From positions 1,420,001 through 1,484,000 of the forward strand of contig NC_012491.1 in the NCBI RefSeq assembly GCF_000010165.1: a DNA stretch of 64,000 nucleotides. Direction: 5' to 3'. The position numbers and the translations under genes are program-made. Source of the DNA: Brevibacillus brevis NBRC 100599. Lineage in GTDB: Bacteria; Bacillota; Bacilli; Brevibacillales; Brevibacillaceae. The notes beneath the pieces were generated by a model that saw nothing but the letters and a program-made list of their open reading frames with translations, searched no databases and was not told the origin of the DNA. The first letter of the stretch is position 1. Each line of letters begins with the position of its first letter. This document shows, one piece after another, positions 36,934 to 45,287 of the stretch.

Positions 36934-37413
36934 ATGCGTTGTCCATTTTGCGAATATAATGGGACTAGAGTCCTGGATTCACGTCCTTTCAATCATAATA
37001 AATCCATTCGTCGCCGCCGTGAGTGCGAAGCCTGCGAGCGCCGTTTTACTACCTTTGAAATGGTAGAAGAAACACCTTTGTTAATTGTGAAAAAGGACGG
37101 AACACGCGAGGAATTCAGTCGAGACAAGATATTGCGCGGGTTGGTGCGTGCTTGCGAAAAGCGTCCCGTCCCGTTGGAAGTGCTTGAAAATGTAGTGAAC
37201 GACATTGAAAAAGAATTACGCAGTTGCGGACAAGCAGAGATCCCGAGCAATGACGTTGGGGAGAAGGTCATGGAGCGTTTATACCATGTTGATGAGGTCG
37301 CCTATGTGCGCTTCGCCTCTGTATACCGTCAATTCAAAGATATCAATGTATTTATGAAAGAGCTGGAGGAGCTATTGGCTCAAGCGCGAAACAGCTCGTT
37401 TCCGAAAGAATAG
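36934..37413 (+). CDS. nrdR: Transcriptional repressor of ribonucleotide reductase genes NrdR
   Basis: A 159 aa repressor. The N-terminal zinc ribbon [18 protein letters not shown] ... [12 protein letters not shown] binds DNA and the ATP-cone (residues ~49-139) senses ATP/dATP. The sequence [20 protein letters not shown] is the ATP-cone signature. Two sequences matching its binding pattern precede nrdJ in this window, giving a complete local regulator-target pair. The gene precedes dnaB-dnaI as in Bacillus. Confidence 0.96.
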   Translation: MRCPFCEYNGTRVLDSRPFNHNKSIRRRRECEACERRFTTFEMVEETPLLIVKKDGTREEFSRDKILRGLVRACEKRPVPLEVLENVVNDIEKELRSCGQAEIPSNDVGEKVMERLYHVDEVAYVRFASVYRQFKDINVFMKELEELLAQARNSSFPKE

Positions 37414-37500
37414 ATAAGCTTTTTCTGCCAGACTGGCAACTTCTTTCTCGCTCTTGCGGCCAATCCGCCAGGGCTTCTTTGGTTTTCCAACTCATTTTTC

Positions 37501-37529
37501 CGCGAATGAATGGGTTGTCATGCTATAAT
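37501..37529 (+). promoter_or_regulatory. Candidate extended -10 promoter of dnaB-dnaI
   Basis: TGCTATAAT is an extended -10 at 37521-37529; the -35 position is poor. It lies 36 bases before the dnaB start. Confidence 0.45.
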
Positions 37530-37564
37530 AAAAGAATCGAATTTTGTCAGGAAGGAAAGATCTG

Positions 37565-39004
37565 ATGCGTCGTTTAGTTTGGAACGAGTTGTTGCCGAAG
37601 GATCGTTATCTGGTGCGGATGGCAAGACCGATTGGCTTTGCCGAAATGGGCTTTGTTACGCAGCTATACTTGCCGATCATCGGTGTCGAATCGTACGCTC
37701 TCTACCAATTGCTCGTCCATGGCGTGCAGGAGGTGAGCGGAGCCTCTTCGGAGGGGACCCATCGCAGTTTGATGCTGACGACTTCGCTTTCTCTGGACCG
37801 GCTATTGGATGCGCGTGAACGTTTGGAGGCAATCGGGCTAGTTGAGGTGCGCCGCAGGGAAAATCAGCAGCGTGACTATTATTACGAGTACTTGATCAAA
37901 CCGCCGCTTAGTCCGGCTGAGTTTTTTGCAGACTATGTACTGTCGTTGATGTTGTTAAACAAAATCGAAAACGTTCGCTATTCGCAACTGCGCCAGTATT
38001 ATGCAGACACGCTTGGCAGTCAGTTGGATCAAGAATACTCCATTGTGGAAAACGTCACGAAAGACTTCCACGATGTGTTCCAGTCGTTGAAACCATCGGA
38101 GCTGGAAGTGAAAAAAGGATCGGAGCGGGATCAGTTTTTAACCGAGATGGACACTAGCTTCCCGCAAGCGCCGATGAAATCAGGCTACGAGGCACAGGTC
38201 AACCATTCGCTGAGTGTATCGTCCTTGCGCCTGTACTTGCCGGATAATGCCGACTCGGTCAAAGTGTTGGAAGGCAAGAACATGGAGCTGTTATTCTCGC
38301 TGTGCCATTTCTATCAGCTGGACAGCTGGGGGATGGGGCAGGAGTTGCGTGATTGGACGCTGTACAAATCGGATCGGAGTTTGGACGGAGAAGTTTTGCG
38401 CAAGCGTTTGGTACAACGTTACACGGAAGACAAGCTGTACCGGACTACGCCTGCAACTGACACGACAGAGGATGGATGGGGACCCGGTCGCTTGCCTGAG
38501 CCTGGCAGCGAAGCCTTTATTCGTGCTTGTCGCCAGCTATCTCCGGTGACCCTGTTGGAAAAGGTCGTCGGTGGCAGAATTAGCAAGGTGTTTTTGGAAC
38601 GGGCTGAAACGCTTGTATTTGCGGATGGGATGCAGCCGGATGTCGTCAATGCGCTGCTGCTCCATACGCTAGCCAGCATGCAAATGGAGCTGCCAAAAGC
38701 GTACATGGAGACGATTCGTGACAGCTGGAAAGCGAAGCGGATTGCGACAGTGGACGAGGCAGTCAAGCAGATTCTCGAGCGTGCGGATCAACGGGCACAA
38801 ACAGCCGAGAAGGCAAAAACGAGCAAGAAGGAATCTACTCCGGTCAGACGCAACGGTAGAGCCATCTTGCAGGACAAGCTGCCGGCATCTGTCGAGTGGC
38901 AGCTGTCGCAGGAGAAAACCACATCGGACGCTGAAAAGAAACAGTCCATTCAGGATTTTCCAGACTTGCAGAAAAGACTGGAAACCTTGCGAAAACGGAA
39001 ATAA
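37565..39004 (+). CDS. dnaB: Replication initiation and membrane attachment protein DnaB
   Basis: A 479 aa helicase-loading co-factor of the Firmicute DnaB/DnaD family, acting with DnaD and DnaI at oriC and at restart. N-terminal winged-helix region (LYLPIIGVESYALYQLLVHG ... LDARERLEAIGLVEV), and C-terminal DnaD-like helical domains with the family pattern SPVTLLEKVVGGRISKVFLERAETL and YMETIRDSWKAKRIATVDEAV. The ATG at 37565 follows GGAAGGAAAG. dnaI follows after 15 bases. Confidence 0.92.
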   Translation: MRRLVWNELLPKDRYLVRMARPIGFAEMGFVTQLYLPIIGVESYALYQLLVHGVQEVSGASSEGTHRSLMLTTSLSLDRLLDARERLEAIGLVEVRRRENQQRDYYYEYLIKPPLSPAEFFADYVLSLMLLNKIENVRYSQLRQYYADTLGSQLDQEYSIVENVTKDFHDVFQSLKPSELEVKKGSERDQFLTEMDTSFPQAPMKSGYEAQVNHSLSVSSLRLYLPDNADSVKVLEGKNMELLFSLCHFYQLDSWGMGQELRDWTLYKSDRSLDGEVLRKRLVQRYTEDKLYRTTPATDTTEDGWGPGRLPEPGSEAFIRACRQLSPVTLLEKVVGGRISKVFLERAETLVFADGMQPDVVNALLLHTLASMQMELPKAYMETIRDSWKAKRIATVDEAVKQILERADQRAQTAEKAKTSKKESTPVRRNGRAILQDKLPASVEWQLSQEKTTSDAEKKQSIQDFPDLQKRLETLRKRK

Positions 39005-39019
39005 GGAGTGTGAGGGAAC

Positions 39020-39952
39020 GTGGAGTCTATCAGTGAGTTTATGCAAGAGCTCGCCAAACGAACACCGCGTCAGTTGCTGACACCGGATCAGCAGTTAGAT
39101 AAAATGTTCCGTTCGTCAGCGTATTTAAAAGCATTTCAACAAGAGCACCCCGCATTGACCAGGGACGATTACCTTCGCTCGCTCTCCAATATCTATACGG
39201 CAGTCAAGGAGCAGTATTGGTGTGAGCGTTGTCCAGGTCTTGGCGAATGCCCGAATTTGGTCAAGGGGCATAGCACTCATTTGGAGCTCGCTCACCAGCA
39301 TATTATCAGCTCGATGACGCCTTGTTCCAAGCAACTGTCGCACGAGGAAGAGATTCGCCGCCGTCGACTGATGCGCAGCTACTATGTTTCCGAAGAGACC
39401 TTGAACGCGAGCTTTGAAGGCTTGGTCATTGACTCCGGGAATTTGGCTACCGTAGATGCCGCGATTCAGTTCTGTGAAAAAGTCGGAACAGGCGAGCGGG
39501 TAAAAGGACTTTATTTGCACGGTCCGTTTGGTGTTGGAAAAAGCTATATCATGGGAGCAATCGGTCGCGAGCTCTCGGAGCGCAACGTGGCTTCCTTGCT
39601 GGTTTATGTGCCAGACTTTATCCGGGAGATGAAGGACTCTATCTCGGATCAATCGTACGCAGGGAAGCTGGAGCTGCTGAAAGAAGTACCTGTACTGATC
39701 CTCGATGATATCGGCGCGGAGAACTTGACACCATGGGTTCGGGACGAGATTTTGGGCGTTATACTGAATCAGCGGGCAAACAACCATTTGCCTACGCTAT
39801 TTACTTCAAACTACGCGCTGAATGAACTGCAAGAGCATATGTCTATCTCCAACGGAAATCGGATCGAACAAACAAAAGCGGCTCGCATCATGGAGCGAAT
39901 CCGCCATTTTGTCGATGTGTATGAAATTTTACGCGAGAACCACCGTTCCTAG
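39020..39952 (+). CDS. dnaI: Primosomal protein DnaI, helicase loader
   Basis: A 310 aa AAA+ ATPase that loads the replicative helicase. The N-terminal helicase-binding domain has a zinc-binding cluster (CERCPGLGECPN ... H ... C). The AAA+ domain has Walker A GPFGVGKSY (about residue 170) and Walker B VLILDDIGAE, ending with GNRIEQTKAARIMERIRHF. The GTG start at 39020 is preceded by AAGGAG. Its last 24 bases overlap the convergent DUF218 gene. Confidence 0.94.
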   Translation: MESISEFMQELAKRTPRQLLTPDQQLDKMFRSSAYLKAFQQEHPALTRDDYLRSLSNIYTAVKEQYWCERCPGLGECPNLVKGHSTHLELAHQHIISSMTPCSKQLSHEEEIRRRRLMRSYYVSEETLNASFEGLVIDSGNLATVDAAIQFCEKVGTGERVKGLYLHGPFGVGKSYIMGAIGRELSERNVASLLVYVPDFIREMKDSISDQSYAGKLELLKEVPVLILDDIGAENLTPWVRDEILGVILNQRANNHLPTLFTSNYALNELQEHMSISNGNRIEQTKAARIMERIRHFVDVYEILRENHRS

Positions 39953-40570
39953 CACTTGTGTAAAGAGGCGAGAGAGCTCCCAATACGTGAGGGCGAGTAC
40001 TTCTCTCGCCTTATGATACGGTCCAAACAGGACGTGTGACGTCGTTCCTACAGGCGAGGCGACAATTCCCAGTGAATCAGCCATGACCATGGCACGGGCC
40101 AAATGGTAGTCGTGGCTGATGATCAGGGCGTCTTGAATATGATGTTCCTCCAAGACCTGCTGGCCGTACAGCAGGTTTTCGTATGTGCTGGTAGACTTGC
40201 TTTCTAGCAAAATGTCCTCTTCGGGAATTCCTTTGGCCACCAAGTAATTTCTGCTTACAGCAGCTTCCGTGATCGTTTTGCCTTCACCAAGGCCACCAGT
40301 GACCAACAGCTTCGATACATAACCTTCTTTATACAGGATCGCCGCCTGCTCCAGACGCTCGCGCAGACCGGGACTAGGTCCCTCACCCCAGACAGCTGCA
40401 CCGAGGACAATGCCGACGGTTGCGTGTCGTGCGTTGGCCTTCTCAATCGTCTGTTCGATGCGGTACCAGTTGTAGCCCGACCATAGTAGACCGAGAAGGA
40501 TGACAAGCTCCAACATGATCCATATCCTGCGCCAGTAAGGACGCTGTGCGTTTATCGTTCGATTTTTCAT
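39929..40570 (-). CDS. DUF218 (SanA/YdcF-like) membrane protein
   Basis: The ATG at 40570 follows GAGGGAGATTT and gives 213 aa; a longer open frame upstream has no comparable site. One transmembrane helix (MLELVILLGLLWSGYNW) is followed by the DUF218 domain: GIVLGAAVWGEGPSPGLRERL, LLVTGGLGEGKTITEA, ESKSTSTYEN and IISHDYHLARAMVMADSLGI. E. coli SanA and ElyC in this family affect envelope integrity; biochemical function unclear. It faces dnaI tail to tail with a short overlap. Confidence 0.86.
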   Translation of the reverse strand: MKNRTINAQRPYWRRIWIMLELVILLGLLWSGYNWYRIEQTIEKANARHATVGIVLGAAVWGEGPSPGLRERLEQAAILYKEGYVSKLLVTGGLGEGKTITEAAVSRNYLVAKGIPEEDILLESKSTSTYENLLYGQQVLEEHHIQDALIISHDYHLARAMVMADSLGIVASPVGTTSHVLFGPYHKAREVLALTYWELSRLFTQVLGTVVLA

Positions 40571-40750
40571 TCTTCGAAATCTCCCTCGTAGTCTCTCTCT
40601 ATTTAGACGTTTAAAATAAGGTCTAGTTACAAGGTTTGACATATGCCTGACACGAAAAACTAGTAAATTCTTTCTTGCACTTTGCCGATATAGTAATGGT
40701 GGAATGGTTTCGAAGAACAGCAAATTTCATACTTGCGAGGGAGGCTAGCA

Positions 40751-43342
40751 ATGTTCTGGAAAAAAACGATGCTCTTGTTTCTGGCCGTCTTTCTATTAGT
40801 GGGGACTGGAAACGCAGGGGTAGGATTGGCTGCCGATGAAATCAGCCGACTCGTTCTGTCCAAGAACGAGGTAACACTGGAAAATGGAGATTCTACTAAC
40901 CTGACGGCTACCGCTATTTATGTGAGCGGAAAAACGGAAGACGTCACCGTCAAGACAGAATGGACGACACAGGACGCGAATATCGCTACTGTTTATGCCG
41001 GACAGATCACAGCCAAATCGGTAGGGAAATCTACCATTACAGCTACTTACATGGGTAAGCCTGTCGTAGTGGGTGTGACTGTAACCAAAAAGGTAAAGGC
41101 ACTGACAACAGAAGATCAAACGTTGAACGTGAGAATTGGCAGCACGGAAAATGTAAAGCTGACAGCAGTATACAGCGATGGGACAACAGAAGACGTTACC
41201 ACTAAAGCAGATTGGTCCATCGACAATCCTGCGATTGCGACTGTAGTAAATGGAGCAATCAAAGGTCTAAATTCAGGATCTGGTACAGTGACAGCAAAAT
41301 TCGGCAGCCAGTCAACAACGATCTCTGTAAACGTCGAGATTGCACACAGATTGGAGCCTAGCAAAAACCAGATTTCACTCTTGCTGAACGGCGAAGAAAA
41401 AATCAAGCTCAAAGCCATTTTCCCGGATGGAAGTGTAACGGAAGACGTCTCCGACAAGGCTGAATGGTCTTCAGACAATACCGCTGTAGCAGATGCGCTC
41501 AAGGGCACGATCAAGGCTTATGGCGCGGGTACAGCAACTATAACGGCGAAGTATGGAACAAAAACAGCGACGATTAAAGTCGATGTGGATACAACGCAAA
41601 AATTGGAACTCAACAAGCAAAACATTTTCATGAATGTAGGCAAGGAAGAAGACATCGAGCTGAAGGCAACCTATGCCAATAATGGCGGTTCCACAGTAGT
41701 GAACGATAAGGCCGAATGGTCCTCGGATCGCGAGGATGTTGCTTACTACAGCAACGGAAAAATCCATGCGGTGAAGTCCGGTGAAGCAGTGATTACTGCG
41801 AAATACGGAAACAAATCCGTTCAGGTACGTGTAGATGTAGAAGTCCCCCGTTCCTTGTATATCAATCCTGCTTTCTTAACGATGAAAAGCGGGGATAAGA
41901 AAGACGTAATTGTAAACGCGTCCTTTGCAAACGGTACAAGTGAAGAGGTCACTTCAAAAGTAGAGTGGTCTTCGGATAATGCAGATGTCGTATTTGCAAA
42001 TGGCAAGACCGTATCCGCGTACAAGGCTGGAACAGCGAATGTAACAGCTAAATACGGCGGAAAAACAGCGACACTGGTTGTCGATGTAGATGTACCGCAA
42101 AACTTGACCGCAGATATCACGACAGTAGCAATCCCCGTGGGTGGCGCGAAGCAAGTGACGGTAAAGGCTTCGTATCCAGGCGGAGGCTCTGCTGAAGATA
42201 TCACACAAAAAGTCGTTTGGTCATCGAGTGCACCTAACGTAGCAAGCGTGCGTCAAGGCTTGATCACTGGTGTGTCCACAGGTTCAGCGACCGTGACCGC
42301 TACATACGGAACACGCACAGTAAACATTTCCGTATCCGTTGGCGTCATGCAGACATTAACTGTAGACAAGAAAAAGATCGTGCTCGCCAATGGCAAGTCC
42401 GAAACGCTTAAGCTGACGGCAGCTTACGCAGATGGAACGAACAAGGATGTAACAGATACAGCGACATGGAGCACAGCTTCTGCTGCTGTAGCAGAAGTAA
42501 TGAACGGAAAGATCACGGCGACAGGAGCAGGGAAAACGACCGTAACAGGTACCTTCGATGGCAAGTCGGTTTCAATTGCAGTAGAAGTAGACCAAGCGAC
42601 GAATCTCTCTGTTGATCCTCGCATGCTGATCTTGAACGTCAATGAATCAAAAGACATCAAGCTGAGCGCAACAAACTCTGCTGGCAATTCGGACAATGTG
42701 ACCAGCGATGCTGAATGGTCCTCGTCCTCGCTGAAAGTAGCGGATGTGGTAAACGGCCGTGTAACAGGTCTCTCAAACGGCCGTGCGACGATCACCGCGA
42801 AATACGGCGGGAAATCGATCAGCATCCCGGTAGAAGTCGGAATCGTGAGCAAGCTGGAGGCAGACAAGCGCTTTGTTTCTACGAAGTCGAACAGCAACGT
42901 ACAAGTAACCTTGACAGCTACCTTCTCCGATGGCCGCACCATGGATGTTACCAATCTGGCTGATTGGAAGACGAGCAACTACAAGGTAGCAGACGTAACA
43001 AAAGGCCTCGTTTCAGGACGTGCTTACGGCAAAACGACAGTTACAGCTAGGTACAACGACAAGAGCGTATCCATCCCAGTCGATGTTGATATGTTGAAAT
43101 ACTTGAAGACAGATGTCGTTCAGCTCGTTATGAACAAAGGTGAAACGAAGCAAGTGAGCGCCATTGCGACGTACATGGATGGCTCCGAGCAAAATGTCTC
43201 CAAGCCAGCTCTCTGGACCACTACTCGCCTGTTGGTAGCCGATGTGAAAGACGGCGTGATCAAGGCCACAGGGTCGGGTAAAGCAACGATTTATGTGCAA
43301 TATGGTGGGAAGAAGACACCGATTGTGGTGACGGTGAGATAG
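40751..43342 (+). CDS. Secreted protein of ten bacterial Ig-like (BIG2) repeats
   Basis: An 863 aa protein: a signal peptide (residues ~1-28, ending LAADE) and then ten tandem repeats of about 83 residues up to the C-terminus. Each repeat has the BIG2 pattern L..(K/D)..L.(V/L)..G....L.ATY.DG...(D)VT..A.WSS....VA.V..G.I.A...G.ATITA.Y.GK...(V)V. No sortase motif, S-layer homology domain or catalytic domain is seen, so it is probably a cell-surface or matrix scaffold. The ATG at 40751 follows GAGGGAGG. Confidence 0.9.
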   Translation: MFWKKTMLLFLAVFLLVGTGNAGVGLAADEISRLVLSKNEVTLENGDSTNLTATAIYVSGKTEDVTVKTEWTTQDANIATVYAGQITAKSVGKSTITATYMGKPVVVGVTVTKKVKALTTEDQTLNVRIGSTENVKLTAVYSDGTTEDVTTKADWSIDNPAIATVVNGAIKGLNSGSGTVTAKFGSQSTTISVNVEIAHRLEPSKNQISLLLNGEEKIKLKAIFPDGSVTEDVSDKAEWSSDNTAVADALKGTIKAYGAGTATITAKYGTKTATIKVDVDTTQKLELNKQNIFMNVGKEEDIELKATYANNGGSTVVNDKAEWSSDREDVAYYSNGKIHAVKSGEAVITAKYGNKSVQVRVDVEVPRSLYINPAFLTMKSGDKKDVIVNASFANGTSEEVTSKVEWSSDNADVVFANGKTVSAYKAGTANVTAKYGGKTATLVVDVDVPQNLTADITTVAIPVGGAKQVTVKASYPGGGSAEDITQKVVWSSSAPNVASVRQGLITGVSTGSATVTATYGTRTVNISVSVGVMQTLTVDKKKIVLANGKSETLKLTAAYADGTNKDVTDTATWSTASAAVAEVMNGKITATGAGKTTVTGTFDGKSVSIAVEVDQATNLSVDPRMLILNVNESKDIKLSATNSAGNSDNVTSDAEWSSSSLKVADVVNGRVTGLSNGRATITAKYGGKSISIPVEVGIVSKLEADKRFVSTKSNSNVQVTLTATFSDGRTMDVTNLADWKTSNYKVADVTKGLVSGRAYGKTTVTARYNDKSVSIPVDVDMLKYLKTDVVQLVMNKGETKQVSAIATYMDGSEQNVSKPALWTTTRLLVADVKDGVIKATGSGKATIYVQYGGKKTPIVVTVR

Positions 43343-43364
43343 TGGAGTGTTAGGGAAAAAGAGG

Positions 43365-43398
43365 AAAGCCAACCGGGTGGGATCGGTTGGCTTTTTCT
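43365..43398 (+). terminator. Intrinsic terminator of the BIG2 gene
   Basis: AAAGCCAACCG pairs with CGGTTGGCTTT, followed by a T run. Confidence 0.9.
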
Positions 43399-43441
43399 TT
43401 GGTTTTTTCAGCAGGGACGGGGATTTATCTGATTTTTTCGC

Positions 43442-43471
43442 TTGCAGTGTACGGCTGGCGTATGCTATACT
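43442..43471 (+). promoter_or_regulatory. Promoter of tRNA-Ala
   Basis: TTGCAG and an extended TGCTATACT are separated by 18 bases, about 42 bases before the tRNA. Confidence 0.65.
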
Positions 43472-43512
43472 GATTTCACTGAGGCGGTAAACGCTGGAAG
43501 TACCATACATAT

Positions 43513-43588
43513 GGGCCCTTAGCTCAGCTGGGAGAGCGCTACACTGGCAGTGTAGAGGTCGTCGGTTCGATCCCGATAGGGTCCACCA
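43513..43588 (+). tRNA. tRNA-Ala (anticodon GGC)
   Basis: A 76-base cloverleaf with encoded CCA. Acceptor GGGCCCT pairs with AGGGTCC, D arm GCTC...GAGC, anticodon stem CTACA/TGTAG with loop CTGGCAG, and T arm GTCGG-TTCGATC-CCGAT. A partial copy of its 3' half appears at 49421-49469, so it is a likely integration target. Confidence 0.95.
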
Positions 43589-43601
43589 TAAAGAAGATTT
43601 T

Positions 43602-43628
43602 AAACGCTTGAGTTTTCGAGCGTTTTTT
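43602..43628 (+). terminator. Terminator after tRNA-Ala
   Basis: AAACGCTTGA pairs with TCGAGCGTTT (one G-T pair), followed by T7. Confidence 0.8.
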
Positions 43629-43907
43629 TGTTTTTTAGCTGATGATTCTTATGTTTTGGTCAGTGGTCACACTTCGGCGTTTTTTCGTCTTTTTTTAGGC
43701 AGTATTCTTCAAAGTATAATAATTCTCGACAATAAATAACCCGCTTAGTCGTAAGGTTTGTGGACTGAGCGAGTTTTCATTTCTCTATCTAAACAACATA
43801 TCACTATATTGTTTAGATAACATAGGAATAGATATCTAGGGTTACTCGGATACCGCTATGCCTAAGAATTATAGACATATGCCGTAACTGGGTTCAACTT
43901 TAGACTC
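43629..43907. other. Gene-free junction after tRNA-Ala with two inverted repeats
   Basis: No gene is seen. AACCCGCTTAGTC/GACTGAGCGAGTT (43738-43775) is a terminator-like hairpin with T4. TATCTAAACAA (43786-43796) and TTGTTTAGATA (43809-43819) form an 11 bp perfect inverted repeat with a 12-base AT-rich centre, possibly an operator or recombinase site at the left end of the proposed island. Confidence 0.5.
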
Positions 43908-44516
43908 CTAGCGCGTTACAATCAAGATGGCAGCGCAAAACATCATCGCACCTGCTGAGCGATCAATGAGTCCCTTGGAATTCGACATAGAGAACAGTTT
44001 TCTTGCGACCTCTGCCATTAGGCCATAGCCGACCACAATCGCAATCATTACACAAATAATCATTGAACACAAAATAACGTAGCTGTAGAGTGTTAAACCC
44101 GAGACATCAATCGTACCTGGAAGAAGTGCCAAGTAGAAGATGATAGCAATTGGATTAGATAGAGTCATGGCTAGACCCAGTCCGATTTCAACAACGAAGT
44201 TGACGGGTTTTGTATTCTCGTTTGACGCAAGCACACTCCCCGCATTCCTCCATTTCTTAATACCCAACCAGATAAGATACGCAGCACCGCAAAACTTCAA
44301 CGCTACGAATACTGGGCCTAGTACGTTAACAAGTGCTGTAAGTCCAACAACCGCAGCTGTGAAAAAAAGCAACTTGCCAAGAATCATACCTATAGCGAGA
44401 GGCAGACTGGCGAACATCCCGCCAGAAAGAGTTCGGGATAGAAGTCCGGCAATTTCTGGTCCAGGTGAAGCTGCAGATACAGCAAAGGCCAACATAAAAA
44501 TGAAGTAATCAGTCAT
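43908..44516 (-). CDS. LysE/RhtB-family amino acid exporter
   Basis: A 202 aa, six-helix protein. The N-terminal AFAVSAASPGPEIAGLLSRTLSGG contains the family SPGP motif, and the middle region has FCGAAYLIWLGIKKWRN. Members export lysine, homoserine, threonine or related amino acids. The ATG at 44516 follows AGGAGAA. It lies close behind the next minus-strand gene (32 bases), so the two are probably cotranscribed. Confidence 0.88.
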   Translation of the reverse strand: MTDYFIFMLAFAVSAASPGPEIAGLLSRTLSGGMFASLPLAIGMILGKLLFFTAAVVGLTALVNVLGPVFVALKFCGAAYLIWLGIKKWRNAGSVLASNENTKPVNFVVEIGLGLAMTLSNPIAIIFYLALLPGTIDVSGLTLYSYVILCSMIICVMIAIVVGYGLMAEVARKLFSMSNSKGLIDRSAGAMMFCAAILIVTR

Positions 44517-44548
44517 GTAGATTCTCCTGAAATGTGCTTTTTTGCTTT

Positions 44549-45178
44549 TTAGTCTGTATGGGCATGCGGACAGTAGCGGCGCATCAGTTCAATCGTTTCA
44601 GCGTCCTGCGGAAGACCGCGTTCTGAAAGCCCTTCGATGATCCCGTTTCTAACTGGCTCCTTCAAGTTCTGTCCAAATTTGAACTTCCCGCTTGTATGAT
44701 CGGCATCGATGCGGACGAGGCCTACACCTTTCAGTCGAGGGATGTAATCGGGATCATCGGCGTCAATCGTCTTGTAGCCGCCCTCAGGCTGCAGCTTGCG
44801 CATGAACGCTTCCAAGGCGTCCGCCTTTTCGCGCAGATCGCTGACGACAACTGCCCGTCCGTCTATCCGCACAGATTTGTAGTAAGCGGTTGCCGGACAA
44901 GCCAGCAGCGGGTCTTCAAAATATGACGGGATAATCGCGTATTCTTTGGCGATTGCAAATGTAACCTCTTCATTGGCGGATAAATTGTTCATTTTCTCTC
45001 CAATTCTACTTCCGTGGAAATAGATTGATCCATGATGGTATACATAATTGAGCGGAGTTACGGAGGGCTTTCCGTCCGCTCCTACCGTTCCGAGAAACCC
45101 GAAGCTCATTTCGTTCAAGAACGTTTCCAATTCCTTCATGTTTTCTTCTTCCGTCATTGCAAATTCCTTTCTACGCAT
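44549..45178 (-). CDS. Pyridoxamine 5'-phosphate oxidase-related FMN-binding protein
   Basis: A 209 aa split-barrel flavin-binding protein. The pattern FLGTVGADGKPSVTPLNYVYHHGSIYFHGSRIGEKMNNL is typical of the Nim-like/PNPOx-related group, in which FMN is bound by the barrel. Its substrate is unknown; it need not be a true PNP oxidase. The ATG at 45178 follows GGAGGATACC. It is divergent from a MocR regulator, which often controls such neighbours. Confidence 0.82.
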   Translation of the reverse strand: MRRKEFAMTEEENMKELETFLNEMSFGFLGTVGADGKPSVTPLNYVYHHGSIYFHGSRIGEKMNNLSANEEVTFAIAKEYAIIPSYFEDPLLACPATAYYKSVRIDGRAVVVSDLREKADALEAFMRKLQPEGGYKTIDADDPDYIPRLKGVGLVRIDADHTSGKFKFGQNLKEPVRNGIIEGLSERGLPQDAETIELMRRYCPHAHTD

Positions 45179-45287
45179 ATGGTATCCTCCTGTAGAGTTT
45201 CACAAGTTTGTTATAATCAAATAAAGTATACATAGGATACCACCCATACAGTCAAACACTGACCCTAACACTTAAGGCGGGAAAAAT

